Part shown: positions 10,410 to 24,300 of the stretch, piece by piece
Position numbering within the stretch: the first letter of the stretch is position 1
Layout of the letters: each line of letters begins with the position of its first letter
Source: Zeugodacus cucurbitae
Lineage: Eukaryota > Arthropoda > Insecta > Diptera > Tephritidae
Length of the DNA stretch: 64,000 nt
Direction of reading: 5' to 3'
Assembly (NCBI RefSeq): GCF_028554725.1
Contig: NC_071668.1
Coordinates: forward strand, 56,587,732-56,651,731
Made by a program: the position numbers and the translations under genes
Notes under the pieces: model-generated
Told to the model about the DNA's origin: nothing
What the model saw: the letters and a program-made list of their open reading frames with translations, nothing else
Databases searched by the model: none

Positions 10410-13400
10410 ATAATTAATTAAAAGTTAATTTGTATAATTTAGATTAAAATTCTTAAATTGAGAACAATAAACGTTTTATTATTTTTTAATTGCGATTGAA
10501 TTTATAGTAAATTATTATTTTTGCCTGAGTTCAATTATGACTACATTATTCAATTTTATGGAGTTCAATTATGACTTAATTAATATGACAATTAAAATTA
10601 GTTGCTTTAACAATTCCTAAACTTTTACAAGATAATTTTGGCTCAATTAACAATTTGTTACGATGAAATTAACGTTTTAATGTAGACAATTATGATTAAA
10701 TTAACATTCAATTTAATATTTATTATAACTTTTTTTCTTTAAATTTTTGCATTGTAAATTCAACTCTATTAACAACTTAATGAAGTCAATTATGAATTAG
10801 ATCACATTCCTTCGGAACCAACTTAATATATTGGAGAATGTTGGAAGTAATGAAACTGTAATGTATTTAAAGAAACTTAAATGTATTTAATATAATGCAT
10901 TTAATACTGAAAATTTACTTTGTTCGAAAAACTTTTTAAACTGAAACTGTGATGTGGCTTCGAAACAAGAATATTCTAAATTGATTTCATTGAGATTAAG
11001 TTGTAAGTTGTCTTTAAATTTGAATATTCTCTTCCAATCATAATTTGAAAAATTATTTTGGTTAAAAAAAATGAGTTTAATATATATTTTATTTAAAAAA
11101 TATTTAAAAACTATTAATAGTCGAAATAAGTACCAAATTCGAAAATAGTTTTGAAAACTTTTTTTTCGAATTTCTGAGCTTACCATAACTCCACACAATG
11201 CCACTCCGTTACTACTACAATATAATAATAATGATAATTAATAATAGAGCCTGTGCATATTGTGTATTATTTAAACAAGTGTACCGCCTAACGGTAGATG
11301 TATGGAAATCAGTTCGTAGAATTTCTTTTTCAATACTAATTTATTGTTTCTAAGTATACTCGTAACATTTTTTTAAACTAAATTATTCAGTTTCACTTAC
11401 ACTTAATTAATTTTGCCTATGCATTTATTTATATTTATTAAACTAGCAACAACAATCATATATAAAAATCATATATATGCATATATATACATACATATAT
11501 TTTTTAAACAATGGCATATCTTGATCCTTTCATGCATGCCAAACTTTAATTTTTGAATTCGCAAAACATAACTGCACATACATAATTCAGCATCGATGTT
11601 TAAGTATTTTATAATTTCAAAATATACACTGTGTGCGAAAAGTTGGTGTACAATTAGAGTTTTGTTTTTTGTTTGTGTAATTTTCGCATTAAACTGTGTG
11701 TTTAATTGAATTGCTGAAAATATTTTCAAAAATTTATTCAACACTTATGCTGCTTACAGAGTTAATTACTAAGTTAGTTGTGTACTTTACCACCACCCTA
11801 TACATTTCAGAATTAATGAATTTCCACAGTTTGTCAATTAAATTCGTCTTTGGTATCCTTTTTCGGCTGTGATTGGTTTTGTTTTTAAATACATTTTTTT
11901 TTGCATTTCTTTTTGTTTTGGAAAAGGACGCGCTTTAGCTCTAACTTATTGTTAAATAGTATTTGTTTTTAGTTTGCTAATACTTAGTAGAAGTTTAGAT
12001 TTCAGTAAGAGTAGGCTCTAAGTTTTAATGCTTAACATGTAGACAGTTTCATAGAAAAGTGTATTGCTAATTAAAAGTTTTGCATTTTTTCATACTTCAT
12101 TTATTATTATTATATTATATAAGTTATAAAAAGAAATGAAAACAACACATACAGACAATTATGCGTCTAATAAATATTTTTATAAAAATTTGCTAAGAGA
12201 TTTTCGTATTGAAATACATTAGATTAGTATGTATGTACCATTTGCAGTGGTACACAGTGTACGCGCAGCTATCTAACTGTAAGAAACACACACATACACT
12301 AGTGAGCAAAAAATTTGTTCAATTTGTTAGCACAAAAAAAAAAAATACACACGATTACTTGCTTGTATAATATAGTATTTAGTTTAGTAATCGTACTAAA
12401 TAGTAAGTACTAAGCATTATTACACCGTTAGTTGTTGGCTTTTCTCACTTGTGTAGGGATTTGTAAATGAGCTCGGGGTCTACATTCATATACAATAGAG
12501 ACTTACAGTTAAATAGTTATAAATATTATACGTTGCAAAAAGTAATTTCTTAAGTATTTTTTAGGAAAGTATTACATACATACATATATATACCATATAT
12601 ATGTATATGTACTTAAACGCGTATTTATGTACCTTTTATGAAAAGTGTTGTGGGTCTCGTCGTAAACAACCTTGATTTTTCTTCATTGTTTTTGAAAAAT
12701 TTGCTTTAAAAAAGTATTATAACTATTAAAGTACACAGTTATCAGTTGAGTTCAGTAATTTTCTGGTGGAGGGATTTTCATTACAAAACGTAAATGTGTA
12801 GGGATCGTGTACGTTTCGCGCTTTCTTTGATTTTGATGAAGCTTACATAATTAATAATATGTGTGAATGCGTAGTAAATTTTGTGTATTGCAAGAACACT
12901 AATTAGACTAAGTTCAGAGCGCTTATAACGGTTATTCCTAAATTTCAGTACAAAGTTAAGTATCTTTAGGCTGACTACACACCTTGCTAGTTTAGGTGTA
13001 CTCATCAAATAATATATGAAGAATGCTAATAGATTTGAATTAAATGAAGCAGATTTGAAAAATTTTATGACTTACAAAACAGATAAGACATATTCATATT
13101 TGTTGAAGAAAACTATTGAATTTAGATTCCAGAAATACTTTTGTAAAACAGTGTAACTCTAGATCAAGACAGCGGAAACGTCTCAGAATTTTATCCAAAT
13201 ACTGTTTTAGCTTTTAAGAAAAAAAGAAGAATATAAGTAACTAATTGGAAGCTAAACAATAAGCATTTAAAAAGCGGTAGCCAAGGGTTACCTTTTTTGG
13301 ACATTTAAAATGTCTTATATTCTTTATATGGTAGAATTATACCGTAATTCTCATATGTAATTTAAATCTTAGTATTTGTTCATGGTTTAAGCACCAGTCT

Positions 13401-13928
13401 AAATGGGATTTGCGAGACCTTTTGGAAATAAAGATACTTGGCAAACCTATGATTTAATTACCATCGTTCACTTTTATAACCGTATTATACAACATCAATA
13501 TTTTCGTCTCTACTTATCCTTGTTTCGACTAGAATGTTTAGAAGCCAATTACTTTTGGAGAACTTTAATTTCAGGATCTAATAATTTGATTATCAGCTGA
13601 TAAAAATTTAGATCTGGCGCATTAGATCTTCAATGAGACGTTTTAAACTTTTTAAACAAACTTTTTTCTAATAATGCATCGATGTTCCATAGTCGAAAAA
13701 CAGTTTATAAATGCCGAAGTTATGGCAACCCTTAAAATAGCAAAATGCTTTTCGAAATTAAGTTAACAGTTAAATGCAATATTTTATCTATTATGTATAT
13801 CATTAATTATATTTTGGTATTGGACCAAACTTAGTTTTTTCGGGAGATTGAGTCGTAAGTAAAAAAACTATATTCCCCGATTTTCGAAATATTTGGATTC
13901 GAAAAGGAGTTTTTAAAAAATTATTGTT
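10410..13928. other. AT-rich intergenic stretch
   Basis: The first 400 bp look like diverged satellite units (TTAATT words, TAGACAATTATGA). The rest is AT-rich with short A or T runs and ATATAC dinucleotide patches near 11465-11500 and 12580-12610. I see no supported gene. Part may belong to the 3' UTR of nAChRalpha6, but no evidence fixes its end. Confidence 0.4.
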
Positions 13929-14297
13929 GGGCCTAATTATTGAATCCGCAGCGAATTCGATTTCGATACGATAAGGATTTTCGATCGAAAATGTTCCGAA
14001 TCATTGATTCGGTCGATAAACTGCTTTACCACAAAGTGAGAACGTAAAACTGCTTTTCGATAAATGCGACAAATTTGATAAAGTGTCTGTGCTTTTTGCT
14101 TTTGTTCATTGTTCAATGTAGATTTCGAACAAAATTTATTATTTACTATTAGCCGCGGAATGAATTTTTTCGAGTCGGTAAGTGAGTTCAAGAGGATCGT
14201 AAATTTTATTTTCGATACGTTTTCAATGATTCCGACGTAAAATTTTTCGATCGATTCGAACCATTTTTCGATCGATACGGATTCAATGAATAGGCCC
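13929..14297. mobile_element. MITE-like element with GGGCCTA...TTGAATCCG inverted ends
   Basis: The left end GGGCCTAATTATTGAATCCG and the reverse complement of the right end, GGGCCTATTCATTGAATCCG, match at 18 of 20 positions. The interior is rich in TCGAT and CGAAT words, unlike its surroundings. It is 369 bp with no credible coding. I cannot define a clean target duplication. Confidence 0.7.
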
Positions 14298-16620
14298 ATC
14301 AATTATAGGATATAGCTACTAAAAAATCCAAAAAATAGATATAATCTAAATTTTAAACTTTTCGATCAAACTTATGTGACAAAAAAATTTATATCGACAA
14401 ATACGAGACTCGTTATAACATCTGTCATATAAGCTTGACGAAATAGTTGTACATACATACCATTGAATTAAGAAGAAAATTGAGACTATATCTTTAATTT
14501 GGATTTTTTATTAGCTATATCTTGTAATTGATAATAATTTTTTTAAAAAGTCCTCTTCTTGAATTTCGAATTAAAATATTTCGATTTTGAAGGCTAAATC
14601 AAAAATCGAATTACACTTTTTTACTTATGACACAATCTCACGAAAAAATTAGATTGGTGATTGGGTTGGTTTAAAAAAAATTTCGATTTTGTCGTTAAGT
14701 GTTAAGGAAAATTTAAAATTTTTTAGTGGAACTAACATTTGTGTTTTGAAAAGTAAAGCAACTGGAGAGCTTACATATAATTTCGAAGCAAAGCAAGCAA
14801 GCGCAACAAAATTTTTTAAACTTTTACAGTACAGTGGGGTCGGAATGTTGCAACAAAATTTGAAATTAATATACGGTATTTGCGAAAGTTTAATGAATCA
14901 CATACATATTTATATATCTTTACTCATTTTATCATGAAAACATTTTAGCGCTGAGACTTACTTCTTTGATAAAATATTGAGTTTGGAATAATCAGTTCAA
15001 ATTGTATAGAATAATGAGATATCTTTGTTAACCGTAGATAATAAATTCGATTGCGTATACATACATATAAGTTTTTTGGATCGATATCTGAGTTCCTCAA
15101 ATAACAAAAATAAAATTATTCAACTGAAGAAATCTTTTGTTTTGGGTAAGTTTGTATTATCCAACAATTGAGTTGTACTCCTTCCAGACTTCAACTCAGG
15201 ATTTGATATTTCACTACAGATTTCAGCGATTTTCACATGTTTCCAGGAAATTGACGAATCTTTATTCGCTTGAACTTTCGGTTTTGAACTGAAAATCTTA
15301 CAGAAAGTTTTGTTCTGATAAAATAAATACCATGTAGTATGAACTTATTATAGTACACATTTTTTTTGGCTCGAGACTGGGTAAAAATGAAAAAGAAAGG
15401 AAGAAATGGCTTCATAAGATGTCATTCTGATCGATTTGTGATTTTAGCTTTACAATATTTCTGTTCAAACTTTTTTTTCTAATTATATGTATGTGTTATC
15501 AGACAATTTCAATATAAAATTTTGAATAAACATCATCTGAAAACATTAAAAATCGATTAGAAAAAGTGAAATAAAAAATGTTCAGGTTTTAGTTAAGATT
15601 ACATTCTAAAAATGCAACTTTACATTAATTATTATTTTAAGCATTTTTAAATTTCACTAAACACTAAAGAAGCTTTCACAAAAACTATCGTGAAACTTTC
15701 ACTAAACTTTCGTAATACCGTAGTTAGAAAGAGCAAACATATAATGCATGTAGTTAGCTGTGTATGCGTCCTTTAAAAGAAATTTATTTTCGAAAAAAAA
15801 AAATATTAATATGTAACTGTACTGATTGCTATTAATGCATTTAATTTTTTTTCTGAAAGTGTGCGCAACAAACAAAAATAAAATGAAATAAAAAACTCTT
15901 TAATTTTCCTTTCCTTTATCTACTCCTGCTATTATTTAACTTTTTCGTATTATTTACTGCAATGATAACTCAATTAATTCCTTTCACTGACTGCTTAATT
16001 TTTAATTATATTGTGTGCACTTATTTTCGCAACATTCTTTTATTGTTTGTCTAATTTATTCTTGAATTGATTTTTTTTTTACATAAGTAGTATAGTGTTC
16101 TCATAACTATTTTCGCTAATTTCTATCGAAAATTATGTATAGTTGTTGCACCTGCAATTATTATTGTTCCTCTCCCACTTAATACTACTCTGAGTTCAGC
16201 TAATCTGCGTACTGTACTCATCTTTGTGTTGTGTGTTTGTTTCCCATTTATTTTTTTTTTGCCTGCATCGATCGCTTACTTCTTATTTCTACGCATATTC
16301 ATTTGTCTTAAATTTGTTTTCATTAAATTCTTTACAATACATAAATGCACATAAAAAATATTTCATATCTCTCTCTCTGTCTATTTCGCTCTGTCACACT
16401 TTTATTCATTTAATTTACATTATCGCTTGTTCTATCTCGTTCGCGCTCGTTCGTTCCCACTAACTCTTTGTGTCTGACACACTCTTTCTGCTATAATTTC
16501 CGTTATTTGCTTGTTGTATTTCTCTTTGTTTACTATAGTACTGGTATTTGTGCTCTCGTTTTCAATTACATTTACTTTAAACGCTCAAACGCTCTCTTAG
16601 CAAACGCTCAATGTATTGTA
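14298..16620. other. AT-rich stretch with pyrimidine-rich patch
   Basis: No supported gene. About 16365-16500 is strongly pyrimidine-rich (CTCTCTCTCTGTC and TCGTTCGCGCTCGTTCG). It would be purine-rich in a minus-strand transcript. Confidence 0.4.
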
Positions 16621-16624
16621 TGGT

Positions 16625-17005
16625 GTGTATTTGTGTGAGTAATGTTGTGAGGTTACTTGAGTAGTGTTGGAATGTCGCTGGAGTAATGTTCCAATGTTGC
16701 TGGAGTAGTGTTGTAAAGTTGTTAGAGTAATTTTACAATGTTGCTTGAGTAATGTTACCGTTACGTGTTGCTGCAGCAATGCTGTGATGTTGCTTGAGTA
16801 ATGTTGTTGGAGTAATGCTGCAATGTTGTTGGAGTAATGCTGCAATGTTGTTTGAGTAATGCTGCAATGTTGTTTGAGTAATGCTGTAATGTTGATTGTG
16901 TAATGTTACTCTTATGTGTTGCTTGGGTAATGTTACTCTTGTGTGTTGCTGAGTAATTCTGTAATGTTGCTTGTGGATTATTACTCTTGTGTGTTGCTTG
17001 GGTAG
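16625..17005. repeat. Minisatellite, about 22-bp units
   Basis: Variants of the unit GAGTAATGCTGCAATGTTGT are repeated, with a clean 22-bp period from about 16790 to 16890 and looser copies on each side (TGAGTAATGTT, TGTGTTGCTTGGGTAATG). The long repetitive open frames on the minus strand are a consequence of the repeat and not a gene. Confidence 0.88.
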
Positions 17006-18277
17006 TACTAGGCAAATGTTTAGCACGCTTTGAACGCTTTCGGTGTCTGTCTGAATATTTGCTCTATGTAAGCTTTTGTGAATACCATGCGTATGTATGT
17101 TTTACTGTGTGTCTTGCTAATTAACCTCAATGTATGCAAAATTTTCTTATTTATTAATTTGCAATAACTAATTTTATATGTAATTAAATATATATTTGCG
17201 CTCATTTTTGCTATACGAATTCAGTATTTTTGCATTGCATTTTGTGTAATTTTGTATGAAATTAAGCACTTTTGTGTAAGTGTTTGTGTATTTCTATGTT
17301 TCATAGGAACAATCTCTGTTTTTTCACTTATTTTTTCATTTATTTTAATATTAATTAATTTAATTGTTTTTTCTTCTTTTTTAATAATACGCTATGCTAA
17401 TTAAAAAAATAATTACCTTACAGCTGTCTACATGCGGTAGTTACCTTTCTGCTTTTTTTTTTCTCGCATGACATTTTTAACATTCATATTACATACAGTT
17501 TATAAAATAAGAAAATTACAAATTTTTCACAATTTATTTCACTATCATGAACGCATTATTGAAAATTAATTTTACTATTTTATTGAATTTGAAAATTCAA
17601 ATTTTTTTATTGCATGCTAGATTTTTGTTTTTTTTTGCGCATGCAATTTTGCCGCATAGATTGTTTGCTATTCACATAAATTTACTAATCTGTATGTATC
17701 TTTGTATATATTTTTTAGCATAGCTTATAGTGTAGTGTAATTTTTTATTTTTTTTACTATTATTTTTTTTCGAAATATTCAACATATTTGTGTACGGCAG
17801 TTTGTTTTGAAGTTTTACTTATGTCATGTCATAAAGGTATTTCAATTTGCTTGTATTAAGTAACCATTTTGTTGCCAGTTTCCCTACATACTATTACTTG
17901 TATATACATATATTTCATGTTTTTTTTTTTGTATTTATTATTATTTTTTTAATGTTTAACTAGTTTTCAGTTTTTTTTTTTTCTTAAAAATTTAATTAAC
18001 AATTTTTTTGTATTGATTTTTGTGAACTTTTCAATTGCCTTTCGTATAATTTACTAATTATTGAGTAGTCTCATCATCTTATCTACTAAACTACAACTAT
18101 GTAAATGCTAAATCTCTTTGACTTTGCATTTCTCCTCCATTTTATTCTCCTCTCTTTGTAAGTATCTATGTAAGTGATTTTTCCTCTGGAAAAAAATAAA
18201 TATTTCTCTTCATTTAAAGTATGCAGTTTCAATATGTTTATCCTAGGCTTTTGCTTAAACCTCGTATTCATTTAGGC
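17006..18277 (-). other. Probable 3' UTR / downstream region of nAChRalpha6
   Basis: This lies directly downstream of the alpha6 stop codon on the minus strand. It is AT-rich with long T runs on the plus strand and has no coding. The UTR must begin here, but I cannot place a poly(A) site with confidence. Confidence 0.4.
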
Positions 18278-18362
18278 TTATTGCACGATAATGTGTGGAG
18301 CTGACAGCAGAACGGTGACTGTTGCGATAATTGTAAATAGCGTAAAAACAATTAAACAAAAT
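18278..18362 (-). CDS. nAChRalpha6: nAChRalpha6 exon 12 (TM4 and stop)
   Basis: The acceptor CTTTACAG is followed by A, which completes the split Arg codon, then FCLIVFTLFTIIATVTVLL and SAPHIIVQ, with TAA at 18278-18280. The exon gives 27 residues forming the fourth membrane helix and a short extracellular tail. It lies 9.2 kb from exon 11 because of transposon insertions in the last intron. Confidence 0.95.
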
Positions 18363-21300
18363 CTGTAAAGAGATGAAAGATAGTTATTTGTTAATCGCTA
18401 TTATATTATCGTATAACATATCATATAATTATGTTTATTAGCAGCATTAGATTACTATTTATTAGGAATGTCTTAAAAATTTCAAGATAAAAGATACTAA
18501 AAACAAGTAATGAAGCACTAAGTTCTTGTGTAACCGAACACTTGATACTCTCACAATTTCTGCATTTATTTTATATTGAGATACATACAATGTTACCCAT
18601 ATATTCGGTATACAGACCAAAGAATAACGAATATCATTATATGTATATAATATATGAGAGCTGGGGTAATTTCTGCACCGATTTTTCTAATTTCTAACTT
18701 CGATATTCGATATATACTATATAAAGCCCACCATAAGTTTGAAAATTCTCATAAACTTTCAATAGACGCTACGAAAGTAGACCGATAGGGATAGCAAACG
18801 ACGCTGTTTTTCCCACTCTATTGACATTTCACTTCAGTAAGGTTTGTCATTTCATCATGGAAAGATATAGTGGCGAATTTTGCGAAAAGGTCTTGGCATA
18901 TATCCTTAAAAGATCAAATTAACGCAAGAACTGAAGCCGCTTGACCACCAGAATCATCGTATGTTCGTGAATTGGGCTGAGCAACCACATGAAAATGATC
19001 CGGATTTCATCGAAAAATCATCTTCAGCGATGAAACTCATGTCTGGCTGAATGGCTTCGTCAATAAGCAAAATATGCGTTATTGGTCAGGCAGTAATCCG
19101 CATGTACCTCATGAGTCACCATTGCATCCGGAAACAATTACGGTTTGGTGCGGATTATGGGCCGACGGAGTCATTCTTCCGTGATGATCAAGATCGGCAC
19201 GTTACTGTGAATGATAACCCAATATTTTTGGCCTGAATTGGATGATATAGACTTGGACAATATGTGATTCCAACAGGACGGCGCCACAAGCCACACAGTG
19301 AATGTCACAATCGATTTATTGTAAACCAAGTTGGGTGAACGTGTAATCTCACGAAATGACCTAGTCCATTTGACGCCGTTAGACTATTTCCTGTGGGGCT
19401 ACGTCAACTGTATGTTCTATGCCAACAAGCCATCGACGATTGATGAATTTCGTACGAATATAGAATGTGAAATTACAGCTGCATCGGCCAATTAATGCTT
19501 GAAAACCGTCGAAAGTTGGGTTCAGCGTTTGGACTTCTGCAAGCGTGCCCGTGGTGGCCATGCAAAAGAAAAGTTCCATACATAATGGTATCGAATGTAC
19601 TTTCACAGGAATAAAGAATTTCATTGATATCGCAAACCGTAATTTTTGTAGCGCTCTTATTGAAAACCCTTTATTAGGTATACGGGAGCTAAGAGATGTA
19701 ATTTGCTTATTTTCTCATCTCTTCTGAATTTCTGCACAATGTCTGAGAGATTTACTGATATTATTTATTTCGATATGGGGCCTTGAGAAGTTATAGTCCG
19801 ATTTGGAAAATGCCACACCTCTACGGTAGTATTAGTACAAAGTGTTATTCCGATATCTTCATTGGTTCTTGATTAATATATTGTAAAGTCAACGAATCAG
19901 TTATAATTTAAAATTGGGTCATAAGGCAAGTAGCTGTGATTGTGAACCAATTTTTTTCATTTTTCATCCGCAATATGAATATCAAGAAAATCATAAATTT
20001 TATTGAAATTGTTCGAGTAGCTCTTGAGGTATGGTTTTTGACCTGACGCCACGCCCATTTTAAATAGTTTCCATAAAATTTAGTGTTTCTAGTGTTTCAT
20101 AGTGTACATACTATGAGGAAATAAGGGAAATTTCTCCTGTAGTTTTATATAGCTTTGGTTGTTTGTGATATATATACCAAAAAACTATTAGGGGCAGGGC
20201 CGCTCTTAGTTTCCTAAAAAAAGTTTTCCTAATATGCACATCTCTAGTGTAAAGCTCTGTTATAAATTTTGTTTTCATATTAATTAGGTTGCCTACTCAT
20301 AGAAGACATGTAGTGTACGACTTGTTATGAAACCTTTGATTTTTAACTATTTGGAAGTTCTCCAGTTCCTTAAGCACACTTAAGGTTCGGAAATTGTTGA
20401 ACAGGGTTCTTGTTATCGATTATCGAGTTCAAAATTAACGATGAATGATATGCTCTTCATTCACGATTTCATTTAATTTCAAACTCGATTTAAAATTTAT
20501 TTACGTCAGACAGGGGCGAACGCAGGGGGGGGGGGGGTTTTAACACCCCAAACCAAGTAGGTTTTAACACCCCAAACCCCCCCCCCCAAAATAATTGAAT
20601 TTTTAAATAATAGAATTTAATTCTACATAGTCTTTTGAAAAATTGTAATTTGTTGTTTTCAAAGCAATCTTTCTGCCGACGATGTATGAATATGTAAAAT
20701 AAATGAATACATTAGTCACTAACAGCGTTGCCGTATTGATACATTTGTATCTGTTTTGATACTTTTTTTTCTAAATTTTGTGATTTGATAATTTTTTTGT
20801 TCACAAACGGCCTATTTTGATACTTTTCTGCTGATAGAATTTAATTTTTTGAAACTATGAAAATGTTAAACTAAAAACAAACCTATTGTATCTGGATAGT
20901 ATTAAAAAGTTGTGGGAATGTAGGCCAATTAAAAAACCCAGTAAAATATAAACTGGACATAGATATTTTTTTAATTTGATTCAAAGTAAAGAGTTTCCCT
21001 TATAACTCTGTGGCTGCTGAACTAGATTTTTTTAGATTTAAGGGGAATTGTGAGTCGAAAATGGACTTCTTTTGAAAATTAGTTCTGAACTGAAAAGTCA
21101 CCAATAAGGTTTCTATTATTTTTTTTAGAGCTTATTGTTAATCATAACACAGGAAAACTAAAAATTCATTTATTATGACTTTCAGTTTTCGTTCCATGAG
21201 CAAACTGTTGTGAAATAACTTTAAATTAAAACAAGTAAGGAAGGGCTAAGTTCGGGTGTAACCGAACATTTTATACTCTCGCAATTTATTTATTTAACTT

Positions 21301-24300
21301 AATTAATATTATATAATACACAATTTGACCTACATATTCGTCATATATATTGTATAAAGTCCATTGAAAGTTGGAAACCATAATATTAGGTTAGAAGCAC
21401 CGAGGTCCTCGTGTTCGATATATGGGGCCTTAAAAACCTATGGTCCGATTTCGGCAATTTTTAGAATGGGGCTGCCACACTATAAACATAGTATTTGTGC
21501 AAAGTTCTACACCGATATCTTCACTAGTGCTTACTTTATATATTGTAAAGTAAACGATTCAGATCATCTTCTAAGTTCTGGTATATAGGAAGTAGGCGTG
21601 GTTGTGATCCGATTTGGACAATTTTCACAACATATTATTGGGAGGTAAGGAAACTATTGCAAACCAAGTTTCATTGAAATCGGTCGAGTAGTTCCTGAGA
21701 TATGGTTTTTGACCCATAAGTGGGCGTCGCCTCGACCATTTTCCATTTTGTAAAAAAATCTGAGCGCAGCTTCCATCTGCCATTTCTTATGTGAAATTTA
21801 GTGTTTCTGACGTTTTTCGTTAGTGAGTTAACCCACTTTTAGTAATTTTCAACCTAACCTTTGTATGGGAGGTGGGCGTGGTTATTATCCGATTTCTTTT
21901 ATTTTTGAACTATATTAAGAAGTGGCTAAAAAAACGACTGCAGAAAGTTTGGTTTATATAGCTTCATTGGTTTGCGAGATATATATAAATAACCAATTTG
22001 GGGGCGGGACCACACCCACTTCCCCAAAAAAATTACATCCAAATATGCCCCTTCCTGGTGCGATCCTTTGTTCCAAATTTTACTATTTTAACTTTATTTA
22101 TGGCTTAGTTATGACACTTTATGTGTTTTTGGTTTTCACCATTTTGTGGGCGTGGCAGTGGACCGATTTTGCCCATTTTCGAAAGCAACCCTCTCACGGT
22201 CCCAAGGAACATGTGTTCCAAGTTTCATTAAGATATCTCAATTTTTACTCAAGTTACAGCTTGCACGGACGGACGGACGGACGGACGGACGGACAGACGG
22301 ACAGACATCCGGATTTCAACTCCACTCGTCATCCTGATCATTTATATATATTTAACCCCATATCTAACTCTTTTATTTCTTGGTGACACAAACAACCGTT
22401 ATGTGAACAAAACTATGAGACTCTGTGCAACAGGTTGCGAGAGTATAAAAAATTATGCTATTTGCAAAAAAATACTTGAGTGCCTTAACTAAAATGTCTA
22501 TATTTTTAATAAAAACAACCGGAAAAAACTGGTCTGAATTAGATACACAACTTTACTTATTATTTGTTTTTCAAATGAAAATTTTCAAAACAGTGCATCG
22601 TTTTTTAAAGATTGGAGCAAAAATCCCTATATCTCTCGCTTCAAGTGAACGCTCGTTTTCCTCACTTCGCAGGCTTAAAACATATTTAAGAAATAAAACT
22701 GGAGAAACACGCCTGAACGGAATGACTCTCTTGAATATCCATAGAGATATAGACGTGACGGAGGAAGAGATTTAAAATTTTATGTCCCAAAATAAAAGAA
22801 GATTAGACTTCATTTTGTAAATAAAATAATGAAACATTGTCTTTTTACCTAAAAACCAACAATCCCCCCCCCAACCAAAAGTTTTTCCTGTGTTCGCCAC
22901 TGACGTCAGATATGAAAGATACAGGATTACATAATATGTAGAGTGTTTGGCCGAGTAGACTACTTCAATTAGAAACGCTCTTTGTTTTCTTCTCGAACTA
23001 TTTAGATATTGTAGTACCCAAAATATATAATAGTTTGGGAAAGAATTTCTTAAAAATATATTATTATAATCTATATCTAAATATCAAGGCTAAATCGGCC
23101 TTCAAATTACACAAAAAATCAAGTAAAACGAATGTAATAAGTAATTAAGCAAATTGAGCAATGAACTTACTAAAATTATCCATCAGGGATCCGCTTACAA
23201 CCACTAAAGCACTCGTGTATATGTGTTCAATTGTTCGAAATCAATTAATACCAATTGGTATCAAGGTATTTTGTAGCCTTGTACTCACACACCAATCACC
23301 AGCGAAGTCTGTCGACAAATCTGTTTCTATCGCATTTCGAGAATCGAAGCTATAAGTGGCCGCAAAGCTGAACAGTAATCTTTAAATGCTCAAAAGCAGC
23401 TCAGTGCCAAATTTAATGGATCCCAAGAGGCATAAACACGCAAAGCTAGCAACTGTATGGAAGCTGCGCTCACACATTGAACATTTTCGATATTAATAAT
23501 ATAAATCGTTATGAAGGCCGTAGCGCGAACAAAATTGTGGCTGACCGAAGTGCCACACCACCCAGCTTGCACTGGTACTACGACTGGAAAACTATATCCT
23601 GATCAATTTTATGGTGTCACACAGTGCGATTAGTTTCTAAGTCTGTGCAAGTAGTGGACTATAAGTGGGCTTAGGTATACACATATGTACTCACATGAGT
23701 CTTTCGATGTCCATGCAGGCTTTATGTGAAAGCCACAACAACAATAACTGTTCGTTAAGTGAATTCGAAAGGGATGCAATTTCGTAATGTGAGCTACTTA
23801 AGGCGGGTTTCGATTGCGTAGCCGTTTATGAGACGTACTTAAGTCCAATTTTAGTGCAGTGTTACAAATGTATAGTATTCTGTTGGTATGTGGGCATGTA
23901 TAAACAGCGTATATCTATCTGTATCGATATGTAACATTAGACATACGTAAGTATTTGACAAGTTGAAGTTAAGCTTTACTTTACGTTAAGTGGAATAAAG
24001 CCTATAAAGTAGTATTGGTTATTCGGTTGTTCATCTCACGGTTGTTTGTGAAAAGAATTTTAATTAATTATATTTATGTACTTATGTGAAAGCTCAACAC
24101 CATTATCGGCACTAGGTTCGGTTAGGTTATTAGGTAGACCTCTGTATATGCAGGAAGATCTCACTTGGGCTGTTTTGAGCGCTGCCCTTTGTAATATCAA
24201 AAAACTCCTAATGGATCAGAATGACCCTGACGATACGCCAAAGCGCTTGGAATCTGTTACAAAATTTTTGAGTCAGCTAATGTTAATTCGTGCCCAGTTC

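Larger units (their letters stand above)
20511..22902 (+). mobile_element. hAT transposon remnant with 8-bp target duplication
   Basis: The left end CAGGGGCGAACGCAGG and the reverse complement of the right end, CAGTGGCGAACACAGG, match at 14 of 16 positions. ACGTCAGA is present directly outside both ends (20503-20510 and 22903-22910), an exact 8-bp target duplication as hAT elements make. Near the right end it keeps the C-terminal hAT dimerisation region. A 1.2-kb dispersed repeat is inserted at about 21227-22452. Most transposase coding sequence is missing. It lies in intron 11 of nAChRalpha6, antisense to the gene. Confidence 0.93.

Noticed and set aside
16597..17026. Repetitive Q/S/N-rich open frames on the minus strand
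   Set aside because: They are translations of the 22-bp minisatellite in several frames, with no start context, splice structure or domain.
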